Below, in pieces: positions 57,205 through 64,000 of a stretch of 64,000 bases of DNA. The DNA is taken from the NCBI GenBank assembly GCA_020444515.1, contig JAHLKX010000009.1, positions 121,815-185,814 on the forward strand, written 5' to 3'. Made by a program: the position numbers and the translations under genes. The notes below the pieces were generated by a model, which made no database searches, was not told the origin of the DNA, and saw only the letters and a program-made list of their open reading frames with translations. Each line of letters opens with the position of its first letter. Positions within the stretch are counted from its first letter, which is position 1. Source of the stretch: Bacteroidota bacterium (GTDB taxonomy: Bacteria > Bacteroidota > Bacteroidia > Bacteroidales > JAADJA01).

Positions 57205-60063
57205 CTAACTCCTGTTGCACAGTGACTTGAAGGGACAATAGTTGCAAACTTTTACATCTTCTGTCTGCCTGAATGGAACATCGGCATTATAAATATCTGA
57301 TAGGATCTGATGTAGAACCGTTTCAAAGTGATCATTTTGAGGTTTCTGATCATTGATATCCGGTTCTACCACTTCCATAAAACCGGTGCTGAGATTGCGC
57401 AATGAGATTATGCCGCTGCGCAATGGTTGCGGTATTTTATTTGATGAACTGTACAGATATCGATAAAACAATACCTGGAAGCTTTTTTCAAGCGAGGGAT
57501 CGTCGGTCAGGCGCTCCCAGTCACGAACTTTCAGATCGGCAGGATCGACCCTGCCGGTTTTATAATCTATGATCCGCACATCATCGCCTACCCTATCTAC
57601 GCGGTCGAATATACCTTTCAGTTTGATGGACAAACTGCCCTCCGGGGTTTCCAATTGATAGGATCGGTGGAAGAAGGCTTCCAGATGTTCCAGTCGAATG
57701 GATTTTCCGGAATGACCCAGCTCCCTGATCCATTTTTTCTCGTGTTCCAGGAAATTCATCACGTAGGTATCGGCTACCCGGGCAATCAACAAATTTTTGC
57801 CATGCTCGATATCCCCACCGGGATAATGCTTTTCGAACGATTGCCGGATAAGTTTGCCGGCTAAGGGCTTGACTGCATCTATTGTTCCCGGTTCGAGCAC
57901 ATTATTGAGGTAAGGTTTATACAGGTTCAACAGCACCTCATGGATCACTGTACCCAGGGTGCTTGCTTCAATGGTCTCTTCAGCTTCTTCAATCTCGTTA
58001 ATTCCTTCCACAAATTTGAAATAAAATTGAAGGGAGCAACGCCGGTAAGTATTGATACCACTGGCTGAAAAACCCTTTTTCGCCATGTCTTTCAATCGTT
58101 GGCGGAGCCTTTCATCTTTTTCAATCACAATAGGATCTTCCTGAATTCCCGATCCAGAGGAAAGATGAACGATCTGTTCACGGATCATACTGGCCGGACT
58201 TTTTTTGTCTAATTCATGAAGCAATTGCATGATGAACCGGCTTTTATCCCCTCCACCCAGCGCATTGGCCTCGGTATTGTATAACAGATAAACCTTCCGG
58301 GCCCGCTGCAACAACCGATAAAAGTGATAGGCTACCACCGCATTATGCTCTTCATATACCGGGATGCCAAATGTTCGCTTGACTTCATAGGGAATGAAAG
58401 CGTTGCTGGTTTTACCCGATGGAAGAAGGCCTTCATTGACCGACAACAGGATCAGGTTTTCGAAATCAAGGGTCCGGGTCTCAAGCATCCCCATAACCTG
58501 CACGCCCTGTAAAGGTTCCCCGTAGAACGGGATCCTTACGGTCCGGACCACCTGGTTAAGAATAAGTCGCAGGGTTTTTATATCTGATACAAAATCGTTG
58601 GTGTCCACCATCAATTCTATCTGATTGAGTATTTTAGAAATGTGGAAAAGGTACTCCAGGTCAAGGTTCAGGTTATTTAACTCGGAGCTACGGGCCATGA
58701 ATGAATCTTTGAGCAACCTGATCAATGTTTTTACGGCACCGATGGCATGGGCAGGGCTATTATGCCAATCGGTGAATAGATCAGTGATACCCGACCCCGT
58801 TGATGAAAAAAGATCATTCTGCTTTTCCCTGAACAATTCACCGGCCTGGATAAACACCTGGTTGCTTTCACGCAAATCCTGAACGGATTTCCGAAGCGCA
58901 ATCCCCTCTTCCGATAAGAGAGAGAAAAAATAAGGGTTCTCCAGAATGGCCAGCACATCCTTGTAATAAAAACGGAGCTTATCATCAGGATGTCGTTTTA
59001 ATTTGAGCCCATTTTCATGCAAGTCAAAGAATTTGTGGATGAGGCGGAACAACGGGGTTTGATTCAAGGGCAATCCCATCGTAACATTGAACTTGCCAAT
59101 GTTTTCGGGCAATGAATTCAATAACGGCAGGATCAATTCTTCATCATTCAGGATGACAGCGGTATTGATGGAAATCTTTTCCTCCTCTGATATTTTTTGT
59201 AGGATATCACCTGCTATCTTTGCCTGGCCAACCCGCAGGGGCACCCCCACGACTTCTATTTTTTTGGGAATGGTATTAAAATGATCGGTCCGGCCTGCAA
59301 AATGAAATGGCACGAAAACTTTTTTATTTTTTCGAAGGAAATGGCCTGCTTCATTGACCGGATCATCCATGTAGTAATCATCACCATCCCATAAAATGTC
59401 GGCCATCCCTTCATCTGTCAGCTTTTTAAAGATTTCTTCCTCTGCTTTGGTCAGGGCGTTGAACCCGGCGAGAACAACATGATCCCAGGGTAGTGAAACG
59501 CCCGCTTTTATAAATTTTTCTGCCAGCAACCGGTAAGCCAGCCCCTGATATGGCTTCTTGCGGGCCACCAGACTTTTCTTCAATCCAGTATACAATCCGG
59601 ATAAAGAATTATAAAAATGCAGGTAGTTTTGCTGAAATGGTGTCAATGGCGCACCATCCAGATTCCAAACGGAGAGGGCCCTGGTCTCATTCAGGTAGCT
59701 AAAGAGTTTTTCCGGATCGGCCATGGCGAGATCCAGTTCATTAAACTCTTTTAGAACGACTTCTCCCCATTGAATAAATTCAGCAAACGATTGAAGTTCC
59801 CCTTCCGCTTGGTTCCGGTACACTTCATACAGTTCAAATTGAAGGTAAACAGGTTCGATCTGGTAAAAACCGGTAAGCTCATAAACAAAATCCTCGATGG
59901 CCATCACCCGGGGCATGATCATCGGCTTATCAATCAATGCAGCGAGGCTTTTCCGGAGGTAAAGTCCGGCCCTGCGGCTGGGAAAAACAACGACAATTCG
60001 GTCAAGCTGCTGACGGTGATGCTGGAGGAGGTATTCGGCTATATGATCAATGAAGGTTTTCAT
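57205..60063 (-). CDS. AddB-like PD-(D/E)XK exonuclease
   Basis: 952 residues. The N-terminal helicase-like region lacks a true Walker A (VVFPSRRAGLYLRKSL), as in AddB. The C-terminal RecB-family nuclease has the motif LKGIFDRVDRV...RIIDYKTG and Cys residues for an iron-sulfur staple (YRRCSLQFYF, then VCNYCPFKSLC at the end). Expected to pair with an AddA/RecB-type helicase in double-strand break repair; none is in the window. The start overlaps the stop of the nucleotidyltransferase gene (ATGA). Confidence 0.88.
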   Translation of the reverse strand: MKTFIDHIAEYLLQHHRQQLDRIVVVFPSRRAGLYLRKSLAALIDKPMIMPRVMAIEDFVYELTGFYQIEPVYLQFELYEVYRNQAEGELQSFAEFIQWGEVVLKEFNELDLAMADPEKLFSYLNETRALSVWNLDGAPLTPFQQNYLHFYNSLSGLYTGLKKSLVARKKPYQGLAYRLLAEKFIKAGVSLPWDHVVLAGFNALTKAEEEIFKKLTDEGMADILWDGDDYYMDDPVNEAGHFLRKNKKVFVPFHFAGRTDHFNTIPKKIEVVGVPLRVGQAKIAGDILQKISEEEKISINTAVILNDEELILPLLNSLPENIGKFNVTMGLPLNQTPLFRLIHKFFDLHENGLKLKRHPDDKLRFYYKDVLAILENPYFFSLLSEEGIALRKSVQDLRESNQVFIQAGELFREKQNDLFSSTGSGITDLFTDWHNSPAHAIGAVKTLIRLLKDSFMARSSELNNLNLDLEYLFHISKILNQIELMVDTNDFVSDIKTLRLILNQVVRTVRIPFYGEPLQGVQVMGMLETRTLDFENLILLSVNEGLLPSGKTSNAFIPYEVKRTFGIPVYEEHNAVVAYHFYRLLQRARKVYLLYNTEANALGGGDKSRFIMQLLHELDKKSPASMIREQIVHLSSGSGIQEDPIVIEKDERLRQRLKDMAKKGFSASGINTYRRCSLQFYFKFVEGINEIEEAEETIEASTLGTVIHEVLLNLYKPYLNNVLEPGTIDAVKPLAGKLIRQSFEKHYPGGDIEHGKNLLIARVADTYVMNFLEHEKKWIRELGHSGKSIRLEHLEAFFHRSYQLETPEGSLSIKLKGIFDRVDRVGDDVRIIDYKTGRVDPADLKVRDWERLTDDPSLEKSFQVLFYRYLYSSSNKIPQPLRSGIISLRNLSTGFMEVVEPDINDQKPQNDHFETVLHQILSDIYNADVPFRQTEDVKVCNYCPFKSLCNRS

Positions 60064-60806
60064 AGACCCGGAAATAAGTTTGAAAAATCTTTTTCTGCCT
60101 GTCTGATATTTTCAGGCCGACCAACATCAAGCCAGTAACCATCGTCATGCTGATATCCGCATATCGGATATTGCCTGGCAAGTTCGAGGTAAGCTTCGAT
60201 AATGGAAAACCGACCTTTCCTTTTAAGGTGTTGAAAAATTCCGGCATTTATAAAGTGAATACCACTAAAAGCAAGGGCTTTCAAACCACTTTCCTCCCTG
60301 GCCATGATCTTTTCACCTGTTTTGGTATTCATCCAACCACAAAGTTTATTGGAATCATCAAACAATAAATACCTGCTGGATGGCCGGTTTCGAACAGCCA
60401 GTGTGGCAAGGGCTTTTTTCCGGAGATGAAAGTTTTCCATCCGATGCAGATCCATATCCGTAATAACATCCACATTGTGAACCAGAAAGGAATCGACATC
60501 ATCCAAAAACCAGGATGCTTTGACAATGCCTCCACCGGTGTCAAGCAATTGACCGCTTTCATCGCTTATATGAATATCCACAGCAAAATTTTGCTTCTGT
60601 TTGAGAAAATCAATGATCTGACCAGCAAAATGATGAACATTCACAATGATATGATTGAATTGGTAACGGATCAGTTTCCGGATGAGAATCTCAAGGAGGG
60701 TATACCCATTGATTGTTGCAAGTGCTTTGGGTTTTTCATGTGTAAGGGGTTGAAGCCGTGTACCCAAACCAGCCGCAAAAATCATCGCTTTACGGGGTGA
60801 TGTCAT
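60060..60806 (-). CDS. Sugar-phosphate nucleotidyltransferase (MurU/RmlA-like)
   Basis: 248 residues from MTSPRKAMIFAAG at 60806, chosen for its good Shine-Dalgarno (GGAGAAACT); an ATG 6 codons earlier is less likely. Pyrophosphorylase signature GLGTRLQPLTHEKPKALA, then ALAFSGIHFINAGIF and YWLDVGRPENI. The length fits the MurNAc-1-P uridylyltransferase/mannose-1-P guanylyltransferase group of cell-wall recycling or polysaccharide synthesis. The substrate is not resolved. Overlaps both neighbours by 4 bases. Confidence 0.88.
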   Translation of the reverse strand: MTSPRKAMIFAAGLGTRLQPLTHEKPKALATINGYTLLEILIRKLIRYQFNHIIVNVHHFAGQIIDFLKQKQNFAVDIHISDESGQLLDTGGGIVKASWFLDDVDSFLVHNVDVITDMDLHRMENFHLRKKALATLAVRNRPSSRYLLFDDSNKLCGWMNTKTGEKIMAREESGLKALAFSGIHFINAGIFQHLKRKGRFSIIEAYLELARQYPICGYQHDDGYWLDVGRPENIRQAEKDFSNLFPGL

Positions 60807-60925
60807 AGTTTCTCCGGTTTGCATACACCTTTCTTTTTTTCAGCCAAACCATCACACTTCCGACATTTAAACCGCGGTTCATCGGGCCTTTTTTTGGATT
60901 TCTTTTTACAAACAGTTTTCGACAT
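60803..60925 (-). CDS. Small Lys/Cys-rich protein, 40 residues
   Basis: From MSKTVCKKKSKK at 60925 to a stop overlapping the nucleotidyltransferase start (ATGA). It has four Cys: CKKK near the N-terminus, then CRKC and a final Cys in KKGVCKP, and more than a third of its residues are Lys or Arg. It looks like a tiny zinc-ribbon or nucleic-acid-binding protein. Family not recognised. The coupling argues that it is a real gene. Confidence 0.6.
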   Translation of the reverse strand: MSKTVCKKKSKKRPDEPRFKCRKCDGLAEKKKGVCKPEKL

Positions 60926-61070
60926 GGTCTTATGGCTGATTGATTGTTCAAAGTTACTGATAAATTGCAAGGTGTATTGCAAAATCGAATGACAGAACTT
61001 AAACAAAGGTAACCGGCTGAAGTTCAATCAACCCCGGAAAAGTTATCAATGAGGATAAAATAAGTAGAAA

Positions 61071-61751
61071 TCAGAGGGTATCTGCGTCGTCATCATCAAA
61101 GAACATATTCACGTGCATAACCTGATCAAATTCACGCAATTCGCGGATGAGTTCGTTGCTTTTCTCCTTGTCCTTATACCGAACCTGGTAGAATGCTTCC
61201 ACATGCTCGTCACCGAGGTTTTTCAGGTTAACGAGGTTGAATTTTTTGCAGTGCTTCTTTAGTATTTCATGGACCATAGCATCATTGTCCGAAGAGGAAG
61301 AATACGAAATCTGCACCAGGTATTCCATTTTACGGGGAGCTCCGAATTTAAAAGTAACCAGTACAATGGCAACAAAGCTGATGAGGATGGTACTGGCAAT
61401 AGCGACAACATGCAAGCCAACCCCGGCAGCCATTCCAATCGAAAGTGCAAAAAAGATAAAAACGATATCCTGCACATCGCGAACTGCAGTCCTGAATCGT
61501 ATGATCGACATGGCACCGACCAATCCAAAGGCGCGGGCCAGGTTATTTCCAATCACCAGGATAACAACTGATGTAATCAGCGTGAGCAACACCAATGAAT
61601 TAACATAGGTTACCGAATAGCTCGATCCTTTGTAAATAAAGCGGTACACCAGGGCAATGATCATACCACAGATCAATGCCACAAACAGATTGGTAACAAC
61701 ATCAAAAAAATTGACGGGAAAAAGATCGAGACTTTGAAATTGATCAAACAT
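61071..61751 (-). CDS. DUF4956 integral membrane protein
   Basis: 226 residues. Four membrane helices in the first ~145 residues with the family core ARAFGLVGAMSIIRFRTAVRD in two parts, then a cytoplasmic tail. Members are encoded beside VTC-domain proteins, as here. Last gene of the HlyD-VTC-DUF4956 operon. Function unknown, proposed to act with the VTC partner in polymer synthesis or surface assembly. Confidence 0.9.
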   Translation of the reverse strand: MFDQFQSLDLFPVNFFDVVTNLFVALICGMIIALVYRFIYKGSSYSVTYVNSLVLLTLITSVVILVIGNNLARAFGLVGAMSIIRFRTAVRDVQDIVFIFFALSIGMAAGVGLHVVAIASTILISFVAIVLVTFKFGAPRKMEYLVQISYSSSSDNDAMVHEILKKHCKKFNLVNLKNLGDEHVEAFYQVRYKDKEKSNELIRELREFDQVMHVNMFFDDDDADTL

Positions 61752-61762
61752 AGGCTCGCAAA

Positions 61763-62530
61763 TTAATTATCCCATTTTGAACGGGTATAAATGGTTGATT
61801 TAGAAATGGACTTAATGACCTTAACGGAATCCATGGTAATGGTATACTTGGATGCGGATTGCCGTTTTAAACTGTATTTCGACAGGATCGGACCGAGCCA
61901 CATGGGAAAATGTTTATTGAACTTCACCTCCAGGATAAAGTTATTTTTCATGGCAACCGATAGCTTACGTTCATCAAAAAGATCCTGAAGCGATGGATAT
62001 GCCATACCACGAAGACCTTTGTCAAAAGTAATGCGTACCGTTCTGTCAAATTTACTAAAATAAGCTTCGCGCTCGTACACCACCAGAACCACCGGCCGGA
62101 GATTTTTTCCGTACACCTGATAAAAAAAGCGGGTGGCATTTTCGAGACTGTTGTGAATTCCGTACTTTTTAAGCGTATGACCATTGATATTCCGTTCTTT
62201 GAACATCGCTATGGCATCCTTATACCGGACCGGGGCCCTGTATTTAAGTATGGGTATTTCATACTTTCGTTTAATTTCGAGGAAAACAACATCTTCAGGG
62301 GCTCCTTCATCATATCCTCTCAATCTCACTTTTTTACGATTTTTAATACCCTCTATCTTTTCAAAATAAAAATCAAATGCAGGCGTGTCAAAATATATGG
62401 AACGTACCGTATAGTGAACCCTTCCTTCAGCTTCTTCAACATTGCTATCCATCTCCACAAAGGGCAGGATCATCTGCCGCAAAGGTTCCAGATATTTTTT
62501 ATCAACTATATATTTAAACTCGTATCGCAT
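61763..62530 (-). CDS. VTC-domain (polyphosphate polymerase-like) protein
   Basis: 255 residues. VTC catalytic-tunnel pattern: YEFKYIVDKKYL at the start, RKKVRLRGYDEG, VFLEIKRKYEIPILKYR, FDRTVRITFD, and a late NNFILEVKF. The basic residues and the EIK/EVK acidic-basic strands match the family. It may synthesise polyphosphate or handle another triphosphate substrate. It lies between the HlyD-like gene (7 bases apart) and the DUF4956 gene (11 bases). Confidence 0.88.
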   Translation of the reverse strand: MRYEFKYIVDKKYLEPLRQMILPFVEMDSNVEEAEGRVHYTVRSIYFDTPAFDFYFEKIEGIKNRKKVRLRGYDEGAPEDVVFLEIKRKYEIPILKYRAPVRYKDAIAMFKERNINGHTLKKYGIHNSLENATRFFYQVYGKNLRPVVLVVYEREAYFSKFDRTVRITFDKGLRGMAYPSLQDLFDERKLSVAMKNNFILEVKFNKHFPMWLGPILSKYSLKRQSASKYTITMDSVKVIKSISKSTIYTRSKWDN

Positions 62531-62537
62531 TTTTTCA

Positions 62538-63596
62538 CTACCAATTGAGACTCACTCCCCGTTGCAGATAAGTATACAAAGAAATTTTATCACACACAAC
62601 TCTACATTGAACGGCCATTCCCGGATAAATGTTATGATGCCCGCCCGGTATCAATGCTTTTGCTATGGCAATCTGCTGGTTAGCCATCAGATTAACATTA
62701 TCTTCCAGATTTAGAAATGTTGCTTCAAGTTCTTCATCATATCCGGGTATTGATAAGCGAATACTCGTGATGTTTTTAAGGTACTGGATATTATTCACCT
62801 TAACCGGAATTTTCAGGATATAGTTGGTGGTATCACTGATGGTAATAATTCCATCGAGCACTTTGCTGTAGCTAACAATTCCGCTGATGGGTGGAACAAG
62901 GTAAAACTGATCCTGCATTTTCTTCAGGGTTTGGATCTCCCTTTCATAAGAATCGATTCGCTGCTTTATATAATCTTGTTCTTCAGGCTTACTACCGGTC
63001 TTCAAAGCCTGTAGTTCGTTTTGAGCAATTTCTACATTGATCTCAGACAACCGATAAGAATTCTCTACTATTTCAAAATCAGCCTGGGAAACAATGCTGT
63101 CCTCGAATAATAATTTCTGCCTTTGATAATTTTTCCGGTCAAGTGCCAATTGCTCCCGGGCAAACTCATAACGTTGCTGGGCTTGTTGGATGAGGGCTTC
63201 TTTTTCGCCACTCTCACTCATTTTCAATGCATTCTCTTCAACTGCTTTTAAATTCTTAAGTTTGGTAATTTCATTGTCGATATAAAAGGAATGAATTTTG
63301 GCAATGGTATCATCATTCTCAACATAAACACCCCCACTTAACTTATCACTTAAATCGACCTCAGCAACATCTCCGCGCTCGAACTTGTAATTTTTAAGAT
63401 GACTGATGGCATTGGTCCTATTATCAATCAGCTCACTTACATAAGCATCATCCTGTCCACGCTTGAGATGCCATTCACGAAGCGGAAAAACCAGCGCTGT
63501 CGATTCAAAGCTATAGTGCACTTTGATCGGCAAAAAAAGAGTAACCACACTCAACAAAAAAATGAGCAAAAGAACATGCCTCCTGTTTAACTTCAT
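62538..63596 (-). CDS. HlyD-family membrane-fusion protein
   Basis: 352 residues. N-terminal membrane anchor (VLLLIFLLSVVTLFLPI), a split lipoyl/barrel region, a long coiled-coil hairpin (~95-215, VEENALKMSESGEKEALIQQ...), then VPPISGIVSYSKVLDGIITI and a beta-barrel. Periplasmic adaptor type protein. First gene of the operon with the VTC and DUF4956 genes; no transporter or outer-membrane channel is adjacent in the window. Confidence 0.85.
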   Translation of the reverse strand: MKLNRRHVLLLIFLLSVVTLFLPIKVHYSFESTALVFPLREWHLKRGQDDAYVSELIDNRTNAISHLKNYKFERGDVAEVDLSDKLSGGVYVENDDTIAKIHSFYIDNEITKLKNLKAVEENALKMSESGEKEALIQQAQQRYEFAREQLALDRKNYQRQKLLFEDSIVSQADFEIVENSYRLSEINVEIAQNELQALKTGSKPEEQDYIKQRIDSYEREIQTLKKMQDQFYLVPPISGIVSYSKVLDGIITISDTTNYILKIPVKVNNIQYLKNITSIRLSIPGYDEELEATFLNLEDNVNLMANQQIAIAKALIPGGHHNIYPGMAVQCRVVCDKISLYTYLQRGVSLNW

Positions 63597-63624
63597 AACT
63601 ATTTAATCCACGTGTGTCAGCTTT

Positions 63625-63656
63625 CAAAAGTAGATATTATCCACCTTCTAAACAAA
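63625..63656 (-). promoter_or_regulatory. Promoter of the HlyD-VTC-DUF4956 operon
   Basis: On the minus strand TTTG (63653-63656), a 20-base spacer and TACTTTTG (63625-63632) fully match the Bacteroidota consensus, 28 bases before the ATG at 63596. Confidence 0.7.
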
Positions 63657-63749
63657 GAATAAAAAAAGTATTCAAATAATGGAGTCAATTCATCCATATA
63701 AAGGTTGCTTCCTGTCAAAAATTTATCAAAGCATGCTTTTTACAATTAT

Positions 63750-63779
63750 TTTGCTGCAATAAAAAAAATTGTATTTTTG
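63750..63779 (+). promoter_or_regulatory. Promoter of tRNA-Ser
   Basis: TTTG (63750-63753), an 18-base spacer and TATTTTTG (63772-63779). The box ends 4 bases before the mature tRNA 5' end, so transcription should start at or next to nucleotide 1 of the tRNA. Confidence 0.6.
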
Positions 63780-63783
63780 CAGC

Positions 63784-63871
<88 letters not shown>

Positions 63872-63878
63872 ACTTAAA

Positions 63879-63904
63879 AAGCTCCGCAAAGCGGGGCTTT
63901 TTTG
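63879..63904 (+). terminator. Terminator after tRNA-Ser
   Basis: AAGCTCCGC-AAA-GCGGGGCTT pairs at 8 of 9 positions and is followed by TTTTTG, 8 bases past the tRNA CCA. Confidence 0.8.
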
Positions 63905-63918
63905 TTTTGAGACCGAAT

Positions 63919-63935
63919 CAAATGCTCTGCATTTG
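63919..63935. repeat. Inverted repeat related to the comM-flank core
   Basis: CAAATGC-TCT-GCATTTG is a perfect 7-base inverted repeat with the same outer bases and TCT loop as the CAAATC-TCT-GATTTG core beside comM fragment D. A second small hairpin (GCCCTGAAAGGGC) follows at ~63964. No gene is recognisable in the last ~100 bases of the window. Confidence 0.4.
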
Positions 63936-64000
63936 CATGAGGGAACAAAACAAAAAAGACTCAGCCCTGAAAGGGCGTGCTTTTTATGTTGGACATCACC

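Overview
The window looks like a chromosome segment from an uncultured member of the Bacteroidota (Bacteroidales/Marinilabiliales-like). Several proteins end in type IX secretion (T9SS) C-terminal domains. A GldB-type gliding lipoprotein and a one-protein hybrid two-component system are present. Many genes have the phylum's promoter pattern, TTG/TTTG about 20 bases before TAnnTTTG. No rRNA, CRISPR array, transposase, integrase or reverse transcriptase was recognised; one tRNA-Ser(UGA) lies at the right end.

Layout. 1-6042: two large secreted T9SS-type proteins on the minus strand, the first cut by the window edge. 6264-12286: a minus-strand operon of two paralogous LamG-sensor histidine kinases and a sigma54-dependent response regulator; one kinase has Asp in place of the phospho-accepting His. 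12.5-52.9 kb: an accessory island of separate modules. These are two DUF4143 ATPases, a propeller histidine kinase, a universal-stress-protein plus complete MrpABCDEFG antiporter operon, a small envelope protein, two parallel modules of secreted protein + LytTR regulator + TPR kinase, an SDR, a subtilase, YCF48-type secreted proteins and a hybrid two-component regulator. 52.9-63.6 kb: housekeeping genes (gldB, two outer-membrane barrels, nadE, an AddB-like nuclease, a sugar-nucleotidyltransferase with a 40-aa Cys-rich partner, and a HlyD/VTC/DUF4956 operon), then tRNA-Ser.

The most unusual feature is what punctuates the island. One intact comM/yifB gene (48518-50056) is accompanied by at least ten partial copies of comM. 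All are in the same orientation, nearly all include the comM stop-codon end, and most sit just 3' of a cargo gene or operon. Three share the same 5' junction (the codons for Asp-Ala-Gly at residues 280-282) followed by the same non-comM flank. Hand alignment shows that the differences from the intact gene are overwhelmingly synonymous: 15 of 15 codon differences in one 51-codon copy. The copies therefore diverged as functional coding sequence. A 3' fragment of gldB beside intact comM, and an internal comM fragment beside intact gldB, show that gldB-comM was the ancestral junction and has been split and partly duplicated. The simplest reading is repeated acquisition of DNA segments that each brought a comM 3' end, i.e. 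comM used as a recurrent insertion or recombination site. The mechanism is inference, because no recombinase is visible.

All alignments and counts were made by eye; no database was searched.
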